Shown here: positions 24,600 to 36,561 of the stretch, piece after piece
Numbering within the stretch: position 1 is the first letter of the stretch
Layout of the letters: each line of letters begins with the position of its first letter
Origin: Cyathus striatus
Taxonomy: Eukaryota > Basidiomycota > Agaricomycetes > Agaricales > Nidulariaceae
Direction of reading: 5' to 3'
DNA length: 64,000 nucleotides
NCBI GenBank assembly: GCA_025738555.1
Contig: JAOVFP010000006.1
Coordinates: 3,534,001-3,598,000 of the forward strand
Notes under the pieces: generated by a model
Database searches by the model: none
What the model was told of the DNA's origin: nothing
Seen by the model: only the letters and a program-made list of their open reading frames with translations
Made by a program: the position numbers and the translations under genes

Positions 24600-25740
24600 A
24601 GTATTATAATGTTTTAATCCCTGGATGAATTATGGGAGGCAGCACAGGAACTCAGCCCCTCCCTGCTGTTTCCTTTGCTTGACACATTTGGTACTGGTGT
24701 CTCAAAATTGAGATGTAAAGAAGATTTTAAAATTGGGTACATTGTTTTCTTGTACATGGATATCAGTGTGAAAGTCAGCCAAGAAATGGTCTTTCCCTCT
24801 GATCATCCACAGTTTCCAGGACTTCCAAAAGGCATGTTACACGTCCTTAAGGAATGAGGACTTGCAAGGGAGGGTCTTAAGAAATTGTGTACACAGAAGA
24901 AAGGTGACGAGACATCTGGGAAGTGCAAATCTGATGCATCAGACTGTTGTGCACAACACATATTGGAACTCCAGCCTGATTTTCAGAAACAGAACTCACT
25001 TGTACAGGAGGTAATTGAGGATGCTGGCCATCTTGCATCTTCTTACCAAAATTCCATTGTGAACTCAATTTTATTGAGTACTTCTGGGGGTCAGTAAAAT
25101 GATATCTCAGAGAACACTGTTGTAGAGCAGGCGATTTGCCTGCACTACAAAATTCAGTATTTTACAAGTTTTGGTATTGATATCATGTGACATTGGTATG
25201 CATATTGAGCTGTTCTGATTTTCTGGTTTTTGTCATCTGAACCTCTCCATCCTACTTCCTCATACTTTATGTTCTAACCCTCACTCTCAGTACCTATATC
25301 CAGAACTCTTTAATTTCCATTTAACAAGCTATTCTAAAATAAGTAATGTTCCTTTTTCTATAAATTTCCTGTATCTACCTCCTTACAATTCAGTGAAATT
25401 TACCCCTCTTTCTCAACACCTTAGAACACCCAAGGTCAAACTGAAGTTCACTGACTCACATTTAAATTTCTTTGTTGAGGTGCAAGTGCACCTTAACCCT
25501 TACACTGTGATGGCACTTTCACTTCACTACAAGAAAATCTACCAAAAGCACTTGAATCAGTGCCTGTTAAGCTCATATGGAAATGGGAACATTGCATGAT
25601 TTGTTAGATGAATGCTTATCATGAAGGGCTTGGGGTAAAAGAAGCACAAATGAAGGTAAAACAGTTTTCATCCAGACATTATACCTCTCATTGTCAGATT
25701 CCTGAGATGGTTGCATTGTCATTTGATGACTAATATTACC
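24600..25740 (+). pseudogene. DDE-superfamily endonuclease (Tc1/mariner-like) relic
   Basis: Remnant of the fungal DDE transposase family. Visible pieces in order: a segment with EMVFPSDHPQFPGLPKGM (24785-24840), ASDCCAQHILELQPDF (24935-24985), SLVQEVIEDAGHL, then in another frame LPKFHCELNFIEYFWG (about 25040-25090), whose Glu is the third acidic residue of the triad. After an insertion or intron of about 370 bp (25130-25500) the C-terminus resumes with LPKALESVPVK and AYHEGLGVKEAQMKVKQFSS (to 25740). A TGA at 24855, a frameshift near 25033 and a TAG near 25594 disable it. Upstream domains are missing. Family assignment is strong from motif order. Confidence 0.5.
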
Positions 25741-25980
25741 AAATTAAGTAATACATTACTATTTATGGTAATGATTACATTATGCAGCAGAATTTGAATC
25801 AGACAAAAATCATAACTCCATCAGTTTTGGGAATTTCAGAATTTCATCTGACCATTTTGTTCCCCTTGCCAAAAGAATCATTTTTGTCAGAGGAATAAGG
25901 AAAAAAAAGATTTCCCATGTCTTAATTTTAGTTATACAGAAGTGGAGGTAACTAAGTGCTCTGCACCATAGTACAAAGGT

Positions 25981-28900
25981 ATGGAAAACCTAACAACCAC
26001 ACTCAGTCCCATCAAATGGAAATGAATTCTGACATCAGCTTTCTCCAGATCTTTGATAATTGATTATGTAATACTCTTTGTAAGCTCATATCTAAGGGTT
26101 GCTGAAACTTGGCAATGTACACTGGTCCATTGTAGTCTTGAAGCATTGAATACTGAGTGCTGTTGGAGCACTTGAGTATGAGGATTTCATATCTCTGCAG
26201 AGTGCATAAGTACACTTGACTTCCAATTTATATCTTTTCTGGTAAGTAAATGTACAAGCTCATTCTGTTCAGGGTACACTCATAATACAATGAGTGTAAA
26301 GACAGTTGGGCATTTCAGGTTGTGAGCATGATACAATTATAAGTGACTACATTTAGAATTGATTGTGAAAGTTGATTTTAATCACCTGAGGTTGTACTAT
26401 TGTTACCCTGGAAATTATAAAAGTGGAAGTATGAACACTGTAGCTGTCTTTTTGCTGTATAATTTGGCACATATGTGGGTAGTTAGTGTCACATTCAGAA
26501 TCCAAATTTAAAGGATCTTGTGGTAATTATTGACAGAGATATTCATGACAAAAGGAAAAAAAATTCAGAATGTCCTCTAATCTAAACATAAAGGCCAGAT
26601 CTGAACAAATCCTTAGGATGCCAGACCATGAATTCTTCAAAATATATTCACATATTATAGTAGAATAGAGATATGTAAAAGATCTGGAATGGGCACCTGA
26701 GGTGGATTGAAATGGGAGAAGAAATAGCTGAGAAAAGGTGTTTATAAACTCCTAGTATCTCAGAGAATTTTTTGCCAGTAGAAACTTGTATTTCAATTTC
26801 TGCAAAACAAACTACATATTCAGGTAGGCCATGAATTTCTCCATGCATCTGAGAGGATCTGGAGATGATTGAACTTTGGGAAGATATGTTAGATCAAACA
26901 GCAATGAAAACATTATGAACTCAGAGGTAGTGATAGTATTACACTGCTTAAAAATTGCACTATTTATCAGTGCTAATGGGAATAGTGTCAGAAGTAACAA
27001 AGAATAAAGAGTGTGATAGTATGGAAAGCCTAACAACCACACTCAATTTCATCAAACGAAATTGAGTTCTGACATTCGGCATCATGGCTTTCTCGGTTAG
27101 ATGTTTTGTTCGATAATGCCCACATAGGAATGTAATTCCATACTGTATTATGTAAGCTACTAATACAATATTAGTTTTAATGTACTTATGTATACAACAT
27201 TGACTACTTATGGCTGCAGTATACTTGTTCACCAGCCGTTAATAAAGCACACTTGTTTTAATTTTGTACTAGTGTATACCATCCAGAGCACTAGAAGAAA
27301 AACCGGGCACCTATATAACCTGTGCTTCAACAGCTATACCATGTGGTATGCTCAAGGACCACCCTGGACCTGGGACTGGGGTCGAATCTTCAGTGTTACA
27401 CCCAATATATACAACTGTATTAATAGGCTTTTTATCCAGTCATACTATGTGCATGCAAGGTATACTATAGTTACATTATTATTGTAGTACTACTGTAGTC
27501 AGTTTTTCTTTGGCACCATTGAATAGTGTTACTTTTGAATAAGATGTACTGTTACATAAAAGTCTGATCACTGAACATTGAATGTTTGAACATACAGACT
27601 CATAGCACACTCATGGCATAGTTTTTTGTATCGCACTCACAGTCATCTGTGACAGAATTTGTAATGCTCAACATCTATTGTAGCTTATAAGTTCAGCACA
27701 TTTGCATTTAAATTCATGCTCATATTGTGAGGTCACCTTATAACCTGTATACATGTAACAGGAATGCACAATCCTCTTCTGCATTAACAGGTATATAAAT
27801 ACTTTTTGACTGGCGGATTGCTCGACTTCACCAGTGGTTACTGGTATTTATAAAACTTCAATGAATATTTTCAGATCCATTTATACAATTAAGTCGCGCT
27901 CACGCTCACTGTTAGATTGCAGTTGTTGTCTTATTTTTGCATCAGTAGACACCGATGCCAGGCTAAGAAAAATTAGGCTTTTGCTAAGCTCCTACTTCTT
28001 TTCAGTGTGCACACTCAGTACTCAGTGCTCAGGCCTAAGCTCAAAACTTCACACACACAATACTATATTTATAAAACATTTACATTGTTCTCGTAGTACT
28101 GTTCCCATTGGCACCAATAAATGCTATTTATCTTAAATAGTGCAATTTTAAAGCAAGGTGTAGTACAAGCTCAGATGATTAAAACCTACTTTCAAAATCA
28201 ATTCTGAACATATTCGCTCATAAGCTCATGCTCACAATCTGAAATGCCTAACTGTCTTCATACTCATAGTATTACGAGCCTACTTTACTTGAACATAATG
28301 AACTTGTATATTTACTTACTGGAAAGGATATCTATTGGAGTCAAGTGTACTTATGCACTCTTCAGAATAATGAAGATGCTCATACTCAAGCACTCCAAAA
28401 GTGCTCAATATTCAAGCCTACATGCAACAGACCAATGCTCTTTATCAAGTTTTCGGCAACCCTTAGATATGGGTTTTCACAGAGTGTTACGTAATCACTT
28501 ACTGAAGATCTGGAGAAAGCCAACATTGGAACTCATTTCCATTTGATGGGATTGAGCATGGTTGTTAGGCAATGAGTGTGAGCATGACTTAATTGCATAA
28601 ATAGATCTGAAAATATTCATTAGATTTTGTATAAGTACCAGTAACCACTGGTAAAATCAAGTGGTCCACCAGTTGAAAAGTATTTATATACCTGTTATTG
28701 TAAGGAGAGGATTATCTGGTGGCTCCAGACTTGAGTGTAACAGTATAGTTTATTCATCCAAGCCTGCAACATTTTGTTCAAAAGTTACACTATTCAACAG
28801 TGCCAATGGAAAAACTGACCATAACAATGTAACTGTAGACTGTTCTTGCACATAGTTGATTGGACAATCAGCCTATTAATACAGTTGTATATATTGGGTG

Positions 28901-29271
28901 TAACAGTAAAAATGTGACCTCTAGGGTGGTCCTGAGCATGCACACAACATAACTATTGAACTGCATGTTACATAAGTAGGTGCCTGGTTTTTCTTCTAGT
29001 GCTCTGGATGGTGCACACTAGTAAAAGATTAAAACATGCATGCTTTATTAATGGCTGATGAACAAGTATACTGCAGCCATAAGTAGTCAATGTTGTATAC
29101 ATAAGTAAACTAAAACTTATATTGTATTAGCAGCTTACATAATACATGTTATGGAATCACATTCCTGTGTGGGTGTTACTGAGTAAAAAATCTAACTGAG
29201 AAAGCCATGATGCCAATTGTTGGAACTCAATTTTGTTTGATGAAATTGAGCATGGTCATTAGACTTTCCAT
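25981..29271. mobile_element. 3.3-kb foldback element with interleaved inverted arms
   Basis: The outer end ATGGAAAACCTAACAACCAC (25981) recurs, inverted and diverged, at 29271. A near-duplication, ACAAAGGT at 25973-25980 and ACAAAGGC at 29272-29279, flanks it. The same end motif occurs again at 27021, with an inverted partner near 28570. Pairs of long inverted arms (about 25981-26400 with 28180-28570; 27021-27950 with 28580-29271; 26955-27000 with 28085-28150) make most of the element self-complementary. No transposase frame was found. Confidence 0.5.
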
Positions 29272-29984
29272 ACAAAGGCACACCTAGCTAGTTCAAAACC
29301 TTTCTAATATTAAATTACTTGGTTCAAATACTATTCAGATTCATTTCTATTCCAATGTACTGCACTCCCGGAGTGGAAGGAACCTATGATTTATCCTGGG
29401 GTGCTTGCCTTTCCTTCCCATTTCTGTCCTCCTTATATACATTTTACAAATAAAGCTGTACACTACTTATATAGGGAATGGAACTATTCTGGAATACTCT
29501 AAATGATGACATAATGTATTTCAGGCAGCTAAAGACACCACAATTCATTACTGGAAATGCCAACACAGTTGGCAGCAACCTTGGTTGGGAAAATGTTGTC
29601 ACATGGATATTTTAGGTAGTTTGTTAAGTAGTGAGCTGGTTTGTTCTAGTTTACTATGGTATGTATCAGGAAAAGCTGAATTTGATAATCTAGTATAATT
29701 TAGTATAATTTTTGATAGTTGATCAGATACGCATGATTAACACAAATTATTCAAAATTTTGACAGATTTTACACCTGGCTTTTAAATGTTGCAAGTTTTG
29801 TTAAATGTATGAAAGTTTTTGAGAAATTTTGCATAATTTACATGGATTTTATGCAATTATATTACATACATGGGGAAGGAACTATCATACCATAATCTGA
29901 TAAAGGTGTGCATCTGTGAAAGAATTAACATAAAACACATTACATTTATCCAATACATTGCTGCTGGTCCATCCTTCAGGTGAC

Positions 29985-30199
29985 ACTGTGTTGAAATAAA
30001 TGATGCATTGATGATAACAACATTACATTTGGCCTCAAAGCATGCAGGGGGGGGAGGTGTGAGGCAAATGGATAAGTATTTACAATACATTGTAAACTAC
30101 TTAAATACATAAAAAGTATAGTAAACTATCTAAATGCATATGTGGAGGCAGTGGGTGCTGATGATCATGAAGACATTTGATTAGTAATATATTTCAACA
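29985..30199. repeat. Dispersed repeat, copy 1 of a direct pair with 61803-62042
   Basis: About 215 bp sharing ACATTTGGCCTCAAAGCA, ACTACTTAAATACATAAAAA and CATATGTGGAGGCA with 61803-62042 in the same orientation. The minus strand of both copies reads ACFEAKCNV, but the frames are short and may not be coding. Confidence 0.5.
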
Positions 30200-30431
30200 C
30201 ACTGGACCAAATTTAGGGAAAAGATGAGCACTCCTGCAAATGTTAGACACAGAAATAATACTACATAGTGGCCCACCAGATTGGTCTTTGGCTGGAGTAA
30301 TCTTGTACAATAGATGTTTTGGATTGGGTTCATGTGAGAATTTTGTGAACCATTCAATGTAGGCTAGATGCTCTGGTACTTCAGCAGTAGATGTAAACAA
30401 ATAACTTCTTGTTCTTTCTGTGAGAGAAAAT

Positions 30432-30680
30432 CAGTACTTTACCCTCCCCCCCAATTTCCAGATGGACTCCAGACAGACAAGAAAATGTCCAGAATTTCTG
30501 GGTGGGCTCCATATGAAAACCAGATTTTCCAGATGGAATCTGGATGGACATGATAATTTCTGGACAAAGTCCACATTGAGTCCATGTTAAAAAACATTTT
30601 TTCTGGGTGGAATCCAGATGGAATGAGAGGGTTTCCAATTGATGGAAATGAAATATAACTTTGTTTTCCCATAGAGTCAC
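30432..30680. mobile_element. Orphan KDZ-type end
   Basis: CAGTACTTTACCCTCC plus a C-run, then GGACTCCAGACAGAC and further GGACTCC/GGAATCC words. It matches the gene-B-side end of the two-gene elements. The opposite end was not found nearby. Confidence 0.5.
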
Positions 30681-30689
30681 ATAGTATTA

Positions 30690-31110
30690 CAGTATCACAA
30701 TATCAAGTGTCTCACAGTTGCAGTCATCACAGTTATGTTTCACATAGTATTACACTTGTCACACTTTTTGCAGTATCACAGTATTGGAGTTGTCACAGTT
30801 ACCATTGCATAGTGTCACAGTATCACACATGGTCATAATGAAGCAAATATCACATTCACATTGTCATAGTCATCAGGGTCATCTTCATTATCACACTTGT
30901 CACATAGTGTCACAGCTGTCAAAATCTGTGATATTGTGACACTACAAAATGTGTGACAAACATGACAAGTGTGACATTATGTAAAAGATACTGTGACACT
31001 AAGCGAAAAGTGTGACATCATGTGAAAGTAGCTGTGATGACTACAAGACTGTGAGACACATAATATTGTGATACTGTAATACTATGCAACATTGTCACAC
31101 CTGTGTCATG
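30690..31110. repeat. GTCACA/TGTGAC-rich degenerate repeat
   Basis: Irregular repeats of GTCACA and CAGTATCACA on one half and their complements on the other (after about 30930), so the block is weakly palindromic. No coding potential. Confidence 0.5.
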
Positions 31111-31739
31111 CTCAATACACCCTGTTATGCTCAACATACTGTATTATGCTCAACACACAGTGTCATGTTCTATGCATGGTGTCACACTCAATGCATCATA
31201 TCACACTCCACACACCATGTCATGCTTAATGCAGTGTCACACTTGACATAGCCATAATAGAAGTTGTGGACTGTACAGTATGTGCACACACACTATGGTA
31301 TGAATGAATGTTACACAATCATTACAACAATATTGGTTCAAACTATATAACTATGCCATGCTCTACTAATTTATTTATAATACAAGTAAGTAAAATAAGT
31401 AATAAACTACTAATTAATACAAGCTACCCAGAATCCATATGGATTCCAGGTGGAATCTGGTATAGCAAATTCCTTCAGAATTCCAGCTGAAAGGCAGAAT
31501 TTGGCCAATAATCTGGATTCCATGTGGAATTCATCCAGAAAGCACCTGGACTGGAAAACTAAAATTTGGCTGGTGTCTCTGCCAAAACAAGTCCACCCAG
31601 AGTCCAGATGGAGTCCATGGAGTGGCTGGAAATTCCATGGAAATTCCATGAACTTTCCAAGGAGTCCGCAGATTCCATCTGGGCTCCAGAAGGAATTTAG
31701 GGGGGAGTGTAAAGACCTCATAATTTTGAATAATCTACA

Positions 31740-32720
31740 CCCATTATAATGAATCTAGCATTGTTCCAACAATATCAGTGCTTTTAAAATGATACAAGGG
31801 TTGTTATAATGAATCCAGCATCATTAGAACAATCTCAGTATCATTCTAATGATGCCAGTGTTGTTATAACAAATTATGCATCAGTATAACAGTGCTCAGA
31901 TTGTTCTAAAGATGCGAGCATCTTTAGAATGATACTGACCTTGTTCTAATGCTCATTACAATGCTTCCTACTTTGCTATGATACTCTCTACTTTGTTATA
32001 TCCCTTTTAACTTCATTATAGTGGCCTCTATAATGTTATATTGCTGTCTACTTCATTATAGTGTTCTCTGGAAAGCTATAATGCTATATACTTCATTATG
32101 ATGTTCCAATACTTGTTATACCACTCTCTAATTTGTTGTAGTACTCTCTATGTCTTTATAATGACCGCTGTATTCATGTAGCCTAGAATGTGTTCCTTAC
32201 ATTTATATTCATCCATCCAACTCCATTGCTCATTCTTGATCTCTCTCTTTTTATTGTAAAGCTGTTAGCATCATTCCCCAGCCTCTGCTTCATTCCCCAG
32301 CCTCTAGCTTCATTCTCTAGTCTCCAGTTCCTCTTCCCAGCCATTAGATTCATTCTACATCTCCTGCTTTATTCTAAATCTTGCAGCTTCATTCACCAGC
32401 CTCTAGCTTCTATATCTAATCCTGTACTTTGTTTTATAGTCACCAGTTTAACTCTGCAGTAACCAGTTTCATTCCTATGTATCAGACTTTGTTCACTAGT
32501 CCCCATATATGTTCCCTAGCCTTCCGCTTCATTTCGCAGTCCCAGATTCATTCTCCAGTTACAGCCTTCATTCTATAGTCCCCAGGTTCGTTCTTTAGCC
32601 CACATAGTCATTTTAAATCCCCAGCTTCGATTCCCAGCTCACAGCTTTGTTTTCTAGCCTCTAGCTTCATTGTATAGTCCCCAGTTTCATTTTGCAGCCC
32701 CCAGCTTTGTTGCTCTATTG
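31740..32720 (+). repeat. Degenerate tandem repeats
   Basis: 31740-32170 has loosely repeated ATGATNCCAGTGTTGTTATAA-type words. 32190-32720 is pyrimidine-rich with a roughly 30-bp rhythm around TTCATTCCCCAGCCTCTAGC. No gene. Confidence 0.5.
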
Positions 32721-33093
32721 TAATTAGCTCTTGTTTGTTGTTTGAGACAGAATTAAATAGGAGTAATATTATTAGTTCAAGTGATCATTGAGTGATTTAG
32801 GTGATGTATTGGGTTACTATTTATACTAATGAATTCAAGAGTGATCATACATGATTATTGAGTGATTCTGGTGTTGTTTGAGTTACTTTCACTGTGTGCA
32901 TGCCTCAATATTTCAATGTGAAATAGCTTTGACATATTGTGGAAATATTCCTTTTATTACATTATTATTTTGCTTTGTAATTCTCAAACAATTCACATAT
33001 GATATTTCTCACATATTTAAAAGTCACAATGACAAAGAAATATTGAAACCCAGATCCCCATTTTCTTTCCTACCCTTTATTCAATATTTCAAA

Positions 33094-33514
33094 GGTTTTT
33101 TATCTATGAAATAATAAAGAAATATTTATTTATCACACTGGGTAGTCACAATGTGCTTTGTCAACCATTGTCTCATCTTTGTGACATGTGCATATGTCAC
33201 AAGGCTCTTATCTACAAGATTTTAGCAAGATCTTAGTGACCATGTGATACATGTCACAGTCATCACAGTCATCGCAGTTGTCTCACAATGTCATTGTCCC
33301 ATAGTGTCACACTTGTCACAGTCGTCACAGTTGTCTCAGTTGTCACAGTTATCCCATGATGTCGCCAACTGTGATGACTGTGACATGTGTGACATGTGTG
33401 ACATGTGATGACTATGACATATGTCACAAAGATGTAACAATGGTAGACAAAGCTCATTGTGACTACCCAGTGTGACAAATAAATATTTCTTTATTATTTC
33501 ATAGATAAAAAACC
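33094..33514. mobile_element. Foldback MITE-like element
   Basis: Terminal inverted repeats of about 95 bp, starting GGTTTTTTATCTATGAAATA and ending with its complement. They enclose a centre of TGTCACAG/TGTGACAT repeats. It separates short inverted minisatellite pieces at 32756-32890 from the main array at 33520-34740. No coding potential. Confidence 0.5.
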
Positions 33515-33519
33515 TTACT

Positions 33520-34740
33520 TATGAATTCATTAGTACTAATAGTAATACAATATGCTACCTGAATCACTCTATGATCACTTATGATCACTTCTGAATCCTT
33601 TAGTACCAATAGTAATACAATACATCACCTGAATTACTCAATGATCACTTATGATCACTTAAAAATCCATTAGTATCAATAGTAACCCAATACATCATCT
33701 AAATCACTCAATGATCACTGATGATAACTTATGAATCCATTAGTACCAATAGTAATACAATACATCACCTGCATCACTCTATGATCACTTTTGATCACTT
33801 ACAAATTCATTAGTATCAATAGTAACCCAATACATCACCCAAATCACTCAATGATCACTGATGATAACTTATGAATCCATTAGTACCAATAGTAATACAA
33901 TACATCACCTGCATCACTCTATGATCACTTTTGATCACTTACAAATTCATTAGTATCAATAGCAACCCAATATATCACCTAAATCACTCAATGATCACTT
34001 ATGATCACTTATGAATCCATTAGTACCAATAGTAATACAATACATTACCTGAATTACTCAATGATTACTTATGATCACTTATGATCACTTACAAATCCAT
34101 TAGTACTAATAGTAGCCCAAGAATCACTCAATGATCACTTATGATCACTTATGAATTCATTAGTATCAATAGTAACCCAATACATTACCCAAATCACTCA
34201 ATGATCACTTATGATCACTTATGAATCCATTAGTACCAATAGTAGTCCAATATGCCACCTCATTACTCAATGATCACTTATAATTACTTATGAATCCATT
34301 AGTATTATTAGTAACCATTAGTTACCAGTAGTAACCCAATACATCACCTAAATCACTCAATGATCACTTATGATCACTTATGAATCCATTAGTACCAATA
34401 GTAATACAATACATCACCTGCATCACTCTATGATCACTTTTGATCACTTACAAATTCATTAGTATCAATAGTAACCCAATACATCACCCAAATCAATCAA
34501 TGATCACTTATAATCACTTACAAATCCATTAGTACTAATAGTAATCCAATATGCCACCTGAATCACTCAATGATCACTTATGATCACTTATGAATCCATT
34601 AGTATCAATAGTAACCCAATATATCACCTGAATCACTCTGTGATCACTTATGATCACTTACAAATCCATTAGAACAAGTAATAGTCCATAGAAACCTACC
34701 AATACTAGTATATACCCCAATACACCACCTATATCCCTAT
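33520..34740 (+). repeat. About 70-bp minisatellite
   Basis: Some fifteen imperfect units made of AATCACTCAATGATCACTTA, TGAATCCATTAGTACCAATA and GTAATACAATACATCACCTG. Two inverted units lie at 32756-32890. The array runs toward an end motif at 34866-34880. Confidence 0.5.
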
Positions 34741-34865
34741 ATGATCATTTATGATCACTATTAGATTCACTAATAGTATAGAACATCATACAATTTAGAG
34801 ATGATCATTAGACTCAGTGCTTATAAGAATGTATGATCATATAGTCCTGAGTTTATATGAAAATA

Positions 34866-34880
34866 TTTGGCTGACACTTA
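34866..34880. mobile_element. End motif shared with the 13.3-kb inverted-repeat element
   Basis: ATTTGGCTGACACTTATGG here matches the right end near 23046-23063, including four bases beyond the presumed boundary. The neighbouring minisatellite is unrelated to the 57-bp one, so this is the end of a sister element. Its left end was not found. Confidence 0.5.
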
Positions 34881-35600
34881 TGGTATGAAGATCAGAGATG
34901 GGGGATGGTGAAGTGAGTGGTGGGGGACATACCTGGGAGGGAGGATGGAGGAGGGGCTGGACAATGTGCACTGATGCCATTCATGCCAGGCATCATCATC
35001 TTCTGACATGTAGCACTGTTGGTTGAGTGACATGGATGATGGTGGTGGTGACACTGTTCTTGCCATGATGCAGCCATCCTCATGACACAGGGAGAGGGGA
35101 GGGGTCGGTCCAGATGACATGGTGTCACCACCACCATGACACAGGGGGGAGGAGGGCAGAGGAAGGGGGGGGAGGCATGTCATTGCAATGCAAGGGAGGT
35201 GGGGGCCAGATGATGTGGCATTGACACTGTTCATGTCAGTGGTGTTGTCATCTTTGTTGAGCTGCAAGGATGAGCTGTTTGTGTCATCATTATGATGCAG
35301 AGGGGGGGCAGCACAAGCATTGGTTGAGGTGGGAGAGCCTGGGGATAGTTGTCAAGTGCTGGTGCAACTATGAGACCATAGACAATGCTGTGGAAAGATT
35401 ACATATGAGGGATGGTAAGTAGAGGAAGGGGACATACCTGGTGGCCAGTGGCATGGCATCAGCCTTGAGGGTGACATTGAGGTGGGATGAGGCAATGGGA
35501 GAAGAATGTGGAAGAGAGAAAAGTGGAGGGGGAATGTTGGTATGAAGAGTGAAGCAGTGGGAACACACCGTTGTTGACAGCAAGAAGCACAGTGGTGACA
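34881..35600. other. G-rich spacer
   Basis: Plus-strand G-rich sequence with GGTGGTGGTGACAC-like runs. Minus-strand open frames of 77-129 codons are low-complexity Pro/Ser/His and match nothing. Confidence 0.5.
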
Positions 35601-35607
35601 CATCACT

Positions 35608-36122
35608 CTCAGTAAAAATGGTAAGTCAGTGACATGTAGCTGAAATACACTAGTTTAGTCATCTGAGGGTCAAAGTTTGGTCGAAATTGAGCAAGTGGTG
35701 ACTAAAGTGCCAAAAATTTGATGTTGGTCTGACTAATGAATGCAAAATCAATGACTGCGGTTAATTAACATTAATCCCTGAGTGTTCCCTCAATAGACAG
35801 CAACTTTTGGAACTGAAAATGGAATTCTAAACTCATTTGTTGTGTAATTTTAGTATAATTCAGGACACCTATTGGGCAGTGGTGTGACATTCAGAATCCA
35901 AAATTACAGAATAGTTGGGTAAGTATGCAAAGAGATATTCGTGATATAAAGATGAAAACATAGAATTATTTTAAAATTAACTGCAGTCATTCAATAGTCG
36001 GACTAACATCAAATTTTTGGCACTTTAGTCACCACTTGCTCAATTTCGACCAAACTTCGACCCTCAGATGACTAAACTAGTGTATTTCGGCTACATGTCA
36101 CTGACTTACCGTTTTTACTGAG
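35608..36122. mobile_element. MITE with ~150-bp TIRs and CATCACT target duplication
   Basis: A 515-bp element with ends CTCAGTAAAAAYGGTAAGTC, inverted arms of about 150 bp with only scattered differences, and perfect CATCACT flanks (35601-35607 and 36123-36129). The interior is non-coding. Confidence 0.5.
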
Positions 36123-36214
36123 CATCACTGGTTACTGGTCATTGGTTACCAATGGCCAGTGACAGATGATGAGCATATGTCACATCACTGGTGGCTATGT
36201 TATGGTGCTAATGA

Positions 36215-36295
36215 CATACTGGCTCAGTTGGATAAGTGCACTGTGTATATGATTACTAAGTGTAGGGTAGACTGAGGTTCGAAACATATAAGATG
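36215..36295 (+). other. tRNA-like pol III promoter (possible SINE head or tRNA relic)
   Basis: An A-box-like TGGCTCAGTTGG (36220-36231) is followed by a B-box-like GGTTCGAAAC (36276-36285). The spacing suits a tRNA with a long variable arm or small intron. A full cloverleaf with a 7-bp acceptor stem was not confirmed, so it is called tRNA-like only. Confidence 0.5.
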
Positions 36296-36561
36296 CAATT
36301 TATTTTATTATAATAAATGTACAATAAGTATTGTTAATAGTCTGCACAGATTCTGAGGAAGTCTTTGTTATGGAATTCTGTGTAATCTGCACAGAACTTT
36401 CCATTCCATACAAATATGTGCAGAATCTGTAAGGATTCCATACAGACCATTTCCTTCATTATAGTGATATTCCAGCCAATTTTCAGCCTCCCGGATTCCA
36501 TACAGAATGCTCAGGTAAGCATAAAGAGCTCAGCATATGGGACTTCAACAAGTTCGAAATT

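Larger units (their letters stand above)
23695..31719. mobile_element. 8-kb inverted-repeat region with KDZ-type C-run ends
   Basis: The left end CAAGGTCTTTACACTCC plus C-run (23695) and the right end, inverted, GAGGTCTTTACACTCC (31719) match the end pattern of the two-gene elements. The inner 300 bp on each side is full of GGAATCC and GAGTCC words and is nearly a perfect inverted copy (23695-24000 against 31425-31719). Homology continues inward (24005-24240 against 31110-31400). No gene A or B is inside; instead there is a dead DDE transposase and a foldback element. The flanks (TATTTTCT and ATAATTTT) do not form a clean 8-bp duplication. Confidence 0.5.

Noticed and set aside
23695..31719. 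A clean 8-bp target duplication for the 8-kb element
   Set aside because: TATTTTCT and ATAATTTT differ at several positions, so the boundary is supported by end similarity only.
9836..34740. CRISPR array
   Set aside because: The tandem arrays have no unique spacers, and the genome is eukaryotic.
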